Source: Pseudomonadota bacterium (GTDB lineage: Bacteria > Pseudomonadota > Gammaproteobacteria > Arenicellales > Arenicellaceae). From it: a stretch of DNA of 13,637 nucleotides. A model generated the notes under the pieces. The model did not search any database. It saw nothing but the letters and a program-made list of their open reading frames with translations, and was not told where the DNA came from. A program made the translations under genes and the position numbers. Shown piece by piece: positions 5,769 to 12,726 of the stretch. The stretch's first letter is position 1, and every line of letters begins with the position of its first letter. Location of the stretch: assembly GCA_018660405.1 (NCBI GenBank), contig JABJKL010000032.1, forward strand, positions 1-13,637, in the 5' to 3' direction.

Positions 5769-7817
5769 ACTATTAGTTCCGTGTTTTTAAAAAATATTTG
5801 GGACAGGTTCGTTGCGGTGATGTCAGTCTTGGTGGTGACCTTCATTGTAGCTGTCGTTATAACCGAAAATGCAAGGGCACAGTCTGATACTGATACCGCG
5901 TTAGATCGTAATCCCGCCATGGAGGAAGCAATCGTTTTTGGCCGGGCATCACAACAAATCGGTGATGCCGGTGCCGCTAGTGAAGGTTCTGTAGGCGGAG
6001 CAGATCTGGCGATCAGGCCTTTATTGCAACCTGCGGAGCTATTAGAAGCAGTGCCGGGTATGGTGGCAGTGCAGCATTCGGGATCAGGTAAGGCCAATCA
6101 GTACTTTATGCGTGGTTTCAATCTGGATCATGGTACAGATTTCACCAACTATATTGATGGTGTACCGATCAACTTTCGTTCGCATGGCCATGGTCAGGGT
6201 TATTTGGATATAAACGGACTGATTCCCGAAACGGTTGATCGTATCGATTATAGAAAAGGCACGTATCGAGCGGACACTGGCGACTTTTCAATGGCAGGCG
6301 TATCGTTTATGCACACCATTGACGAGCTTGATGAAAAGTTTATATCAATAGAAGCTGGCAGTTATGATTGGCAACGGCTTGCGGTAGGCGGAAGCGTTTC
6401 ACTCGGCAAAGGGGTTTTGACCGGCATCGGACAATACAAAGGTTATGACGGTCCGTGGGAGTTGGGGGAGAGCCTGAACCACAAATCACTGTGGACCAAA
6501 TACATTCAACAAACCCGTCTTGGTACACTGAGCGTGTCACTGTCAGGTTATAGCGCCACCTGGAGCCCGACCGAACAGATTCCCGAGAGCGCTATTGGCA
6601 CCGATGTTTGCGCGGATGTTTTCTGTTCACTGGACGACACTGCAAGGGGAAGAACCGACCGCTGGATTGCCACTTTATTACTGGAAAATGATAATTGGAA
6701 AGGCTCTTTATACGCTCAATATTATGATTGGGAAATGTCATCTGACCCAACCTATACCGAACAAATTAATCAGTTTGATGAACGTTGGACGTTCGGCGGT
6801 CGAATTGAGGGTGATAAACCGTTATTGGATGCGTTGGACGTCATTATTGGCTCTGAGTTTCGTTACGATGATGTGAGCCGGGTCGGTGTCGACTTCTTTG
6901 ATGGCGGTGAATTTTTGGCCGAGAATGGTCGCAACGCCATTACCGAAGCTTCAATCGGCGCCTACGCAGAGCTTTCATGGGCTGCCACCGACAACTTGCG
7001 TATAACGCCTGGAGTGCGTGCCGATTATTTTGATTTCAGCGTAACCGCTTTGAATAGCCTAAGTGCCGACGGTAATGATTCAGATTCGATCGTATCGCCA
7101 AAACTCGCCTTCGCCTATACGTTTAACGACCGTGTCGAAACGTATGCAAACTGGGGTTATGGCTTTCATTCAAACGATGCTCGTGGAGTGGTTGACAGTA
7201 CGAACCCGGTTGAGGGTTTGGTTCGTGGTGAAGGTTATGAGGTCGGTGCGCGTTATGAGAATAATGGCTTTAAAATTTCTGCCACCTACTGGTGGTTAAA
7301 CCTGGACAGTGAGCTAAGCTTTGTCGGCGATTCAAATTCGGTTGAGCCCAAGGGCGGTTCAGAGCGCGACGGTTTGGAGCTCGTCGGTTTCTGGCGACCA
7401 CTTGATTGGCTGGCGATTGATGCGGTTTATGCGCACAGTAATGCTCGTCAGGCCGATCCGGAAGAAGCTGGCGGGAAATTCATTGAAGGCGCCGTTGAGG
7501 ATTCAGCCCAGGTAGGCCTAACCATCAATTATGGTGCCTGGGATGTTAGTTCCCGCTGGCGTTATTTTGGTGGGTATGCTCTTCTGCCAGATAACTCCGA
7601 TCGAGTCGGTGGCGTTTCCACACTAAACTTGAGAGTGGCGCGGGCATTTGAAAACTTTTCGCTTTACGGTGAAATCATCAACCTCACCGACGAGAGCGGC
7701 AAGGATATTGTTTATTTCTACCAAACCAATGTGGCAGGTCTTGGCATCAATGAAGGACGAGTCAGCCGGGCAAAAGAACCGCGCACCATTCGGGTGGGCG
7801 CTAAGTTCACTTTTTAA
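5766..7817 (+). CDS. TonB-dependent outer-membrane receptor, ligand unknown
   Basis: This is a 683-aa outer-membrane beta-barrel receptor driven by TonB-ExbBD. A basic-hydrophobic N-terminus with likely cleavage after ARA (residue 38) precedes a TonB-box-like EEAIVFG at 53-59. The plug domain covers about 80-190 and includes LLEAVPGM, the FMRGFNLDHGTDF segment and SHGHGQGYLDINGLIPE at 139-155. These mark a conserved receptor subgroup with a His-rich plug loop, whose substrate I do not know. The barrel follows, with a two-Cys extracellular-type segment (VCADVFCSLDD), and the protein ends in the usual aromatic residue (KFTF). The ATG at 5766 is chosen for its AGGTG site 6 nt upstream; Met19 is an alternative. 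An MFS transporter gene follows on the same strand and may share the uptake route. Confidence 0.94.
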   Translation: MTISSVFLKNIWDRFVAVMSVLVVTFIVAVVITENARAQSDTDTALDRNPAMEEAIVFGRASQQIGDAGAASEGSVGGADLAIRPLLQPAELLEAVPGMVAVQHSGSGKANQYFMRGFNLDHGTDFTNYIDGVPINFRSHGHGQGYLDINGLIPETVDRIDYRKGTYRADTGDFSMAGVSFMHTIDELDEKFISIEAGSYDWQRLAVGGSVSLGKGVLTGIGQYKGYDGPWELGESLNHKSLWTKYIQQTRLGTLSVSLSGYSATWSPTEQIPESAIGTDVCADVFCSLDDTARGRTDRWIATLLLENDNWKGSLYAQYYDWEMSSDPTYTEQINQFDERWTFGGRIEGDKPLLDALDVIIGSEFRYDDVSRVGVDFFDGGEFLAENGRNAITEASIGAYAELSWAATDNLRITPGVRADYFDFSVTALNSLSADGNDSDSIVSPKLAFAYTFNDRVETYANWGYGFHSNDARGVVDSTNPVEGLVRGEGYEVGARYENNGFKISATYWWLNLDSELSFVGDSNSVEPKGGSERDGLELVGFWRPLDWLAIDAVYAHSNARQADPEEAGGKFIEGAVEDSAQVGLTINYGAWDVSSRWRYFGGYALLPDNSDRVGGVSTLNLRVARAFENFSLYGEIINLTDESGKDIVYFYQTNVAGLGINEGRVSRAKEPRTIRVGAKFTF

Positions 7818-7850
7818 ACGATAAATTGAGTTAGAAGTCACAACCGGGTT

Positions 7851-7896
7851 AATATCCGGCTGCGCATGCATGCCCGCATTCCGGGATATTCCTTTT
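7851..7896 (+). terminator. Probable terminator hairpin after the TonB receptor gene
   Basis: AATATCCGG (7851-7859) pairs with CCGGGATATT (7881-7890) with one bulged base. Inside, TGCG (7861-7864) can pair with CGCA (7875-7878). CCTTTT follows directly. The position 34 nt past the receptor stop fits termination or attenuation before the MFS gene. Confidence 0.45.
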
Positions 7897-7948
7897 ACAG
7901 TGTGTGCTGTTAAGTAGGTCTGCGGAGCAGCTCGGTCAATACTGTATT

Positions 7949-9145
7949 GTGAAAATTGATTCAACCCTTAATGTATCTATTCTGGCGGTAGCCTATGCGT
8001 TCGCATTTTCGGCCACGCCGTTGGTTGTTTTCATTTCAAGCCTAGTCGGCATCGAGTTGGCACCCTCTGCAGGTCTGGCGACTCTACCGGTTGCCGCCAT
8101 GATTATTGGTGTGGTTGCGGGTATTTGGCCAGTGTCAAAAACCACCGCTTATCTTGGGCGCAAGGTCACCTCTATCCTGTTTCTTTGGGTCGGTGTGGGT
8201 GCTTGCTTGCTCTGTTCGGTTGGCATACAACAGGGTTCTTTTACGGTTTTTTGTGTTGGCACTTTTATCATTGGCACTTCAATGGCGGCCGTTCAGCAGT
8301 TTCGCTATGTCGCTATCGAATGTATGGATAGTACGCATGCTGCCACTGCCGCATCCATTATCTTGAGTGGTGGAATATTCGCGGCATTCGCAGGGCCAGA
8401 GCTGGCCGTATTTGGCAAGGATTTAACATATTTTGAGTATCAGGGCTCGTTCTGGATAGGGGCGGCTTGTATCGGCTTGGCTAGTCTAATTATCATTGCA
8501 TTTAAGCCTCCCCTTGTTAGTAGCCATATCAGCTCTCTTAAGGCTCGCCCCCTTCGGAAGATGCTTAGCCCTGGGTTCTGTCTGGCCATCTGCAGCGGAG
8601 CGGTGAGTTATTCGGTAATGAGCTTTATCATGACCGCAACCCCCATCAGTATGCATCACAACTTTATGCATTCGTTGGCAGACACCAAGTTTGTTATTCA
8701 AAGTCATATTACCGCGATGTTTTTGCCATCGCTGATAAGCCCGCTGTTGTTCCGATGGTTTGGCTCGCTGAACATGATGAAATTTGGTCTGGCTGCATTT
8801 GGCTTCGCCATTCTTGTCGGCAACTTCTTCACCAGCGTGCCCGGGTTTTGGGTGCAGCTGGTGCTTTTGGGCATCGGTTGGAACTTCTTGTTCGTGGCAG
8901 GAACGGCCATGCTGTCCTCAAATTATCAGCCAGAAGACCGCCTAAAAGCTCAGGCCATAAACGACGGTTTGATGTTTGGCATGCAGGCGATCGCCTCTGT
9001 TAGCGCGGGGATTGTTATGGCAAGAATCAGTTGGGCAGCATTGGTATCCATTGGTTTGTTACCTTTGACGGTTATGCTGCTGCTTATGGTGTGGTATGGG
9101 GTCAATGAACGAAAAATCAGAGGCTCCCTGACCACGCCAACATAA
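7949..9145 (+). CDS. Major facilitator superfamily transporter, possibly RfnT-like
   Basis: This is an inner-membrane permease with about 12 hydrophobic segments over 398 aa. The loop after TM2, SKTTAYLGRKV, matches the conserved MFS loop between TM2 and TM3. The segment LVGIELAPSAGLATLPVA resembles a proteobacterial group that includes RfnT riboflavin transporters, but I see no FMN riboswitch upstream, so the substrate is open. Start choice is uncertain. GTG 7949 gives a short N-tail before TM1. An in-frame GTG at 7904 would add 15 residues (SRSAEQLGQY) and lies just past the terminator hairpin. Neither has a clear Shine-Dalgarno. It lies 131 nt downstream of the TonB receptor on the same strand, suggesting coupled outer- and inner-membrane transport if readthrough occurs. 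Confidence 0.88.
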   Translation: MKIDSTLNVSILAVAYAFAFSATPLVVFISSLVGIELAPSAGLATLPVAAMIIGVVAGIWPVSKTTAYLGRKVTSILFLWVGVGACLLCSVGIQQGSFTVFCVGTFIIGTSMAAVQQFRYVAIECMDSTHAATAASIILSGGIFAAFAGPELAVFGKDLTYFEYQGSFWIGAACIGLASLIIIAFKPPLVSSHISSLKARPLRKMLSPGFCLAICSGAVSYSVMSFIMTATPISMHHNFMHSLADTKFVIQSHITAMFLPSLISPLLFRWFGSLNMMKFGLAAFGFAILVGNFFTSVPGFWVQLVLLGIGWNFLFVAGTAMLSSNYQPEDRLKAQAINDGLMFGMQAIASVSAGIVMARISWAALVSIGLLPLTVMLLLMVWYGVNERKIRGSLTTPT

Positions 9146-9161
9146 GTGATTACGAGCTGGG

Positions 9162-9254
9162 TTAGACAAATCCCTGAATGACACGCCGTGAACCCATCCG
9201 TGGGGGCTCGGCACCAGCTCCCTGCTGGTGACGGCCATTCAGGTATTCATCTAA
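9162..9254 (+). mobile_element. 93-bp palindromic MITE/REP-like element, copy 1
   Basis: This element is 93 bp and 83/93 identical to copy 2 at 11114-11206, in the same orientation. Its ends form a long imperfect inverted repeat (TTAGACAAATCCCTGAATG against the complement of the right end, four mismatches over 21 bp). Inside are two hairpins: CCCATCCGTGGG, and a 7-bp stem CACCAGC-TCCCT-GCTGGTG. The three stems would fold as a T-shaped or cloverleaf structure. It has no coding capacity. It lies between the convergent MFS and GST genes and could also serve as a bidirectional terminator. The TA near each end would fit a Tc1/IS630-type target duplication, by inference. Confidence 0.8.
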
Positions 9255-9281
9255 TCCCTATAAAGTGAGCTACGTACCCAA

Positions 9282-9899
9282 TTATTCGATATCTGCAAGA
9301 TAGCTAGCGACCCTTGGGTCTTTCGCTACGCGATTCATATGTTCCATCAACTGAGGAGCAACCCGGCTGGTTAAATCCGTCGGCACGTGATCCAGAAACC
9401 CTGCGTTTAGTGATCTAACCCAGCTAAAGACTTTCAAGTCAGCAATCGTCAGCCGCTTATCTGCAAAATGTTCCCCACCGGCTGCGTCCAGCCGTTGGCT
9501 GAAGAAATTTAGATACTGGGTAAAGGTGCCATTCACCAGTTCTTCGCGTGCCGCTTTCATTTCGTCACCTTCCAAACCAAAGGTTTTTACCAACGCGTTA
9601 GAGGTGTCTTCGATGGCCTCCATGAGTTCATCGCACAGAAAGGCTTGCCATGGGTCTTCCGGGTACAGCCCCGTTAGCCTGCCGGCATAGCGAGTCATGG
9701 CGTTGCACTGCGTATATACAACGCCATCCACTTCCATGGTTGGAACGGCTTTTAGTGGCAAGTCTTCGCGCATCTGGCGGAATTCGTCGATTGAAATTCG
9801 ATGGTCTTCAAAGTCCACACCGCCAATCGCCAAAGCCATGCGAACAGGCTCCCCGCGGCCGCCGCTAAAATCGAAATAAGTTAATTTAATTTTGCTCAT
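9282..9899 (-). CDS. Glutathione S-transferase family protein, sigma/mu-like
   Basis: This is a cytosolic GST of 205 aa, expected to conjugate glutathione to electrophiles or act on glutathione adducts. The N-terminal thioredoxin-like domain starts with LTYFDFSGGRGEPVRMAL, where Tyr8 is the likely catalytic residue as in sigma-class enzymes. The cis-proline motif is AVPTM (Val52-Pro53). The gamma-glutamyl-binding motif reads YTQCNAM, with Cys65 where sigma GSTs usually have Ser. The helical C-terminal domain covers about residues 85-205, with TIADLKVFSWV as the N-capping-box region. It is downstream of the persulfide dioxygenase-rhodanese gene on the same strand, 102 nt away, with its own TATAAT. 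No strong Shine-Dalgarno precedes ATG 9899. The physiological substrate is unknown. Confidence 0.92.
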   Translation of the reverse strand: MSKIKLTYFDFSGGRGEPVRMALAIGGVDFEDHRISIDEFRQMREDLPLKAVPTMEVDGVVYTQCNAMTRYAGRLTGLYPEDPWQAFLCDELMEAIEDTSNALVKTFGLEGDEMKAAREELVNGTFTQYLNFFSQRLDAAGGEHFADKRLTIADLKVFSWVRSLNAGFLDHVPTDLTSRVAPQLMEHMNRVAKDPRVASYLADIE

Positions 9900-9931
9900 A
9901 GTAAGAATTTAAAAGTTGAGTACAGAAGTTG

Positions 9932-9937
9932 ATTATA
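9932..9937 (-). promoter_or_regulatory. -10 element of the GST gene
   Basis: A perfect TATAAT lies on the - strand 32 nt upstream of the GST start, in the context GATATAATCAAC. No recognisable -35 lies 16-18 nt upstream, so an activator may be needed. The 9-mer TATAATCAA is shared with the promoter of the adjacent persulfide dioxygenase gene. Confidence 0.45.
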
Positions 9938-10001
9938 TCGTTTATTTTGCTTGGCTAGATCCCCAAGACTGTATTGATCTTGTAAATGGAACAAAAAGTT
10001 C

Positions 10002-11072
10002 TCAGCTAATAACGGGTAGACCTTCGTCACGCCAGCGCAGCAGACCGCCATTGATGTTCGCAACTTGTTGCCAGCCAGCTTCGCGCAACACATTAACCGC
10101 CAAGACTGATCTTTTGCCAGAGCGGCATATTGTCATCACCGGCTTATCTTTGGGCACCTCGTTTATTCTGTCGCGTAATTCGTGGATCGGAATCAGCTGT
10201 GCTCCTTGAATCCGTGTGCTCTCTTCTTTGGTTTCTACGGTGGTGCGTACATCCAGAATATGAAAGTCACTCATATGGCTGGCCACCCATTGTGGCGAGA
10301 TTTCCGTTACGCCACTATAAGATGTCACCACCGGCCCCCAGTCAGGTTGCTTTGGAAGCTGATCATCTTTCGGTCGTCCGGCTTTAATGTTAGCTGGCAC
10401 AGCAATTTCAAGTTGTTTGGGGTGGGGCAACTGCATGTTTTCCATATAACCGACGAAATCGTTTTCGTTGGCTTGCCCGCCGATGCGTGGATTGAGTCTT
10501 TTCTCCTCACCAATCGTGCTGGCGGTGCGTCCGGAGTAATCATGCGCAGGATAGACAATACAATCATCTGGCAGGCTAAATAATTCGTCTTTAATGGAGT
10601 GGAAAAGTTTTTGCGCCGAACCTTCCTGAAAATCAGTTCGACCACAACCGCGAATCAACAGACTGTCTCCGGTAAAAACCATCGACTCATCATCAATCAC
10701 AAAGCTGATGCAGCCATTGGTGTGGCCGGGGGTTTGTATAACGGTTAATGCGTGCGCGCCAAACTTAATTTGATCTCCATGGGTCAAACTGCGGTCCAGT
10801 GTTTCTATACCTGAATGTTCTGACGCTATAATTTTACAATCGGTGGTGTATTTTAGTAACCAGGCACCGGTAACGTGGTCTGCATGGCAATGCGTTTCCA
10901 GGCAGGCTAAAAGTTCCAGTTCCAGTTCTCGCACCAAAGACAAATCACGCTCATGCTGCTCGTAGACGGTATCGATGAACACCGCCTGGCGAGATTTCGC
11001 ATCGGCCAACAAGTAAGAAAACGTTGCCGAGGTTTGGTCGAAGAGTTGCTTGAAAATTAATGAGGTAGTCAT
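10002..11072 (-). CDS. Persulfide dioxygenase-rhodanese fusion protein
   Basis: This is a 356-aa two-domain protein. The N-terminal metallo-beta-lactamase fold (about 1-235) is ETHE1-like. It has THCHADH (His61, His63, Asp65, His66), TPGHTNG (His117), FTGDSLLIRGCGRTDF (Asp136) and YPAHDY (His177). The GCGRTDF segment is typical of glutathione persulfide dioxygenases, which oxidise GSSH to sulfite with a mononuclear iron. The C-terminal rhodanese domain (about 250-356) carries the active loop CRSGKRS with Cys316. Such fusions are known in bacteria and couple persulfide oxidation with thiosulfate sulfurtransfer. The protein is probably cytoplasmic, as no signal peptide is seen. It precedes a GST gene on the same strand, which fits glutathione-linked sulfur handling. 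Its promoter has a perfect TATAAT. ATG 11072 lacks a strong Shine-Dalgarno. Confidence 0.93.
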   Translation of the reverse strand: MTTSLIFKQLFDQTSATFSYLLADAKSRQAVFIDTVYEQHERDLSLVRELELELLACLETHCHADHVTGAWLLKYTTDCKIIASEHSGIETLDRSLTHGDQIKFGAHALTVIQTPGHTNGCISFVIDDESMVFTGDSLLIRGCGRTDFQEGSAQKLFHSIKDELFSLPDDCIVYPAHDYSGRTASTIGEEKRLNPRIGGQANENDFVGYMENMQLPHPKQLEIAVPANIKAGRPKDDQLPKQPDWGPVVTSYSGVTEISPQWVASHMSDFHILDVRTTVETKEESTRIQGAQLIPIHELRDRINEVPKDKPVMTICRSGKRSVLAVNVLREAGWQQVANINGGLLRWRDEGLPVIS

Positions 11073-11100
11073 AAGTATTGTTCGTTACATTCGGCCATTG

Positions 11101-11106
11101 ATTATA
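11101..11106 (-). promoter_or_regulatory. -10 element of the persulfide dioxygenase-rhodanese gene
   Basis: A perfect TATAAT lies on the - strand 28 nt upstream of the start, in the context GCTATAATCAATG. The upstream -35 region would fall within the 93-bp element copy 2. Its TTCAGG, 18 nt away, is only a weak -35. The TATAATCAA core is identical to that of the GST gene. Confidence 0.45.
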
Positions 11107-11113
11107 GCCTGCA

Positions 11114-11206
11114 TTAGACAAATACCTGAATGACACGCCGTGAACTCATCCATGAGGGCTCGACGCCAGCTCCCTGCTGGCGACGGTCATTCAGGTATTT
11201 GTCTAA
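11114..11206 (+). mobile_element. 93-bp palindromic MITE/REP-like element, copy 2
   Basis: This is the better-preserved copy. The terminal 21 bp (beginning TTAGACAAATACCTGAATGA) are a perfect inverted repeat of the right end. The inner hairpins are CTCATCCATGAG and CGCCAGC-TCCCT-GCTGGCG. Relative to copy 1, both inner stems carry paired changes that keep pairing (C-G to T-A in the first, A-T to G-C in the second). It sits between two - strand genes, the Abi_C gene upstream and the persulfide dioxygenase gene downstream. There it may end transcription of the former and contribute sequence to the promoter of the latter. Confidence 0.82.
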
Positions 11207-11233
11207 TTCATGTGGAACGTGCTGTGGTCCTAA

Positions 11234-11989
11234 TTATTTTTTGGCCATCTTAACTCTATGTTCGTACGTTGAAATCAAAAAAGTAGCTATTGTGCCAGCT
11301 GAATTCACCGCTAAATCCGAGTGACGCTTAGATGGTTTTGGAGTCTGATCGTTTTTACCATGCGCGTCGCCAAACGCATTTCTAATGGCTGCTAGGCCAT
11401 GGATGACGGAGTGACAACCACTTAAAATCTGTTTGAATACCTCTTCTTTATGCTGTCCTGGGCCTAGGGTTAGTGCTTTGGCGGTAGCACCATATAATGC
11501 AGGTAAATCAGCGTTTGGGGGGTAATGGACAGCAAGGGAATCAAGAATAAACTTGCAGGTAGATTCGACTAGTGAACGTGCGGCGGTAATGGCACCTTCA
11601 GGATCTGATTCGCGACGTGAGTGTATTTTTAACCAGAGATCTTCAATAGTCCTTGAGTTGCATGTTTTTAGTGCTTCTTCAATTGAGAGAGAGCTTGGTT
11701 CGACCCCCTTTTTTTCAATGTAGTCAAAGACAGCTCCTAGCGAATCATATAAAAAAGCGCGTCTCCCCGCATAATTGTCGGATGTCTCCTTCATCAAGGT
11801 CCAAAACTGGCTACCAAAGCGTTTTTCAAAAACCCAATCGGGAAGTCTGGGGTGCAAAACAATATCGCTTACTACTCGGTGTCTAGCTTCCTCGTAATCC
11901 GCATAATCAACGTTAGTTCCGGTCGCAAAGTTGATACACAGTTTCTGGAAATCAGTTAGTAGTATTGCCGCTGTTTGGTGATCGCTCAT
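11234..11989 (-). CDS. Abi_C (abortive infection C-terminus) domain protein, candidate defence gene
   Basis: This is a 251-aa soluble protein with no signal peptide or membrane segment. The C-terminal half (about 128-245) matches what I know of the Abi_C domain: DPEGAITAARSLVESTCKFI, then LYGATAKALTLGPGQH, then GLAAIRNAFGDAHG, then RHSDLAVNSAGTIATFL. RNAFGDAH (Arg203 to His210) fits the R-x(4-6)-H pattern of HEPN ribonucleases. The N-terminal half is helical in character and carries no motif I recognise. Family members are annotated as abortive-infection proteins, that is, phage defence by host shutdown, but many are untested. The gene stands alone as the last accessory gene before rpsO, with copy 2 of the 93-bp element just downstream, and looks somewhat AT-richer than its neighbours. 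The start at 11989 has only a weak AGATAGA site. Confidence 0.8.
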   Translation of the reverse strand: MSDHQTAAILLTDFQKLCINFATGTNVDYADYEEARHRVVSDIVLHPRLPDWVFEKRFGSQFWTLMKETSDNYAGRRAFLYDSLGAVFDYIEKKGVEPSSLSIEEALKTCNSRTIEDLWLKIHSRRESDPEGAITAARSLVESTCKFILDSLAVHYPPNADLPALYGATAKALTLGPGQHKEEVFKQILSGCHSVIHGLAAIRNAFGDAHGKNDQTPKPSKRHSDLAVNSAGTIATFLISTYEHRVKMAKK

Positions 11990-12159
11990 GTTCTATCTAA
12001 CCTATTAACACACCTTCGTCTTTATAATTCTTAACTCAATATCCTACTGGGGGTACATTTTGTCAAATGAAATGCATTACCCAACTTTTCTCAATCGGGC
12101 GGGTGCAACGTCCGTTTCGAACCCTTTGATTAACCACAAAAAATAGTGCTTTTATGTGC
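11990..12159. other. Intergenic region between the Abi_C gene and the rpsO promoter
   Basis: This stretch must hold the - strand promoter of the Abi_C gene. A TATAAA-like word lies near 12022-12027, but no matching -35 is seen. I see no gene, tRNA or repeat here. Confidence 0.4.
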
Positions 12160-12189
12160 TTGTGGTGTGGTAGGCCTGCGGGTAGAATA
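12160..12189 (+). promoter_or_regulatory. rpsO promoter
   Basis: TTGTGG (12160-12165) and TAGAAT (12184-12189) are spaced by 18 bp, a good sigma70-type match. Transcription should start near 12196, giving a leader of about 230 nt before rpsO. This makes rpsO-pnp independent of the infB-truB transcript. Confidence 0.6.
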
Positions 12190-12298
12190 CGCGCGCCTGA
12201 GGCTAGCAGTATTTGTTGGTCTCGGGTGTTTGATTTTGGGCTAATGGTAGCCTGAATAATAAGGGCCGATAGGCGGTCTAGGTGGGAGATCATTTTGG

Positions 12299-12334
12299 TT
12301 GACCCGCCAATAGTCAACAGGATAGGCCTGTTGC
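12299..12334 (+). promoter_or_regulatory. Mutually exclusive hairpins in the rpsO leader
   Basis: GTTGAC (12299-12304) pairs with GTCAAC (12314-12319). CAACAGG (12316-12322) pairs with CCTGTTG (12328-12334). The two perfect stems share CAAC at 12316-12319, so only one can form at a time. A third hairpin, TTGCT-TTCA-AGCAA (12397-12410), lies just before the Shine-Dalgarno. Ribosomal protein S15 is known to control its own mRNA through alternative leader structures in several bacteria. This leader could be such a switch, but the specific S15 site is not identified. Confidence 0.45.
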
Positions 12335-12425
12335 GATCATCCCGGTGGGTTCCGGGGCATGGGGTGTACGGCTCTTTCTGTTTTAGATTGGGGCTGTTGC
12401 TTTCAAGCAATTTAAGAGGAAAATC

Positions 12426-12695
12426 ATGGCATTAACAGCCAAAGACAAAGGTAAAGTCGTTGCGGACTATAAGCGCTCAGACAAGGATACAGGTTCACCG
12501 GAAGTGCAAATTGCGCTAATAACAGAAAGGATTGCGGATCTCTCTCCGCATTTTAAAGAACACATTCACGATCATCACTCTCGCCAGGGTTTGCTGCGAC
12601 TCGTTAGTCGACGTCGTAAATTGCTGGATTATTTGCAGAAAAAAGATATTGAACGATACCGTGACGTAATCAAGCGCCTCGGTTTGCGTAAGTAA
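12426..12695 (+). CDS. rpsO: 30S ribosomal protein S15
   Basis: S15 is a primary 16S rRNA-binding protein that nucleates the platform of the 30S subunit and takes part in an intersubunit bridge. The product is exactly 89 aa, the standard length. Conserved segments include DTGSPEVQIALITERI, HDHHSRQGLLRLVSRRRKLLDYL and the C-terminal RYRDVIKRLGLRK. ATG 12426 has a strong AAGAGGAAAATC site before it. It is preceded by its own promoter and a long structured leader, and followed 31 nt later by pnp, the usual rpsO-pnp pairing. No anomaly is seen. Confidence 0.98.
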   Translation: MALTAKDKGKVVADYKRSDKDTGSPEVQIALITERIADLSPHFKEHIHDHHSRQGLLRLVSRRRKLLDYLQKKDIERYRDVIKRLGLRK

Positions 12696-12726
12696 TGCGC
12701 TACATAGAAATTAATAGGAATTAGAA

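Noticed and set aside
7818..7948. Possible FMN riboswitch before the RfnT-like MFS gene
   Set aside because: None of the conserved RFN-element blocks are present; the structure seen is a simple terminator-like hairpin.
12115..12124. TTTCGAACCC resembling a tRNA T-arm, which might mark an integration site
   Set aside because: Neither strand gives paired T-arm, anticodon or acceptor stems around it, so no tRNA or fragment can be supported.
12063..12410. 115-codon frame on the - strand opposite the rpsO leader
   Set aside because: It covers the rpsO promoter and structured leader, has no recognisable domain and shows low-complexity, non-coding composition.
12696..12726. RNase III processing hairpin in the rpsO-pnp spacer
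   Set aside because: The 31-nt spacer has no stem of useful length.
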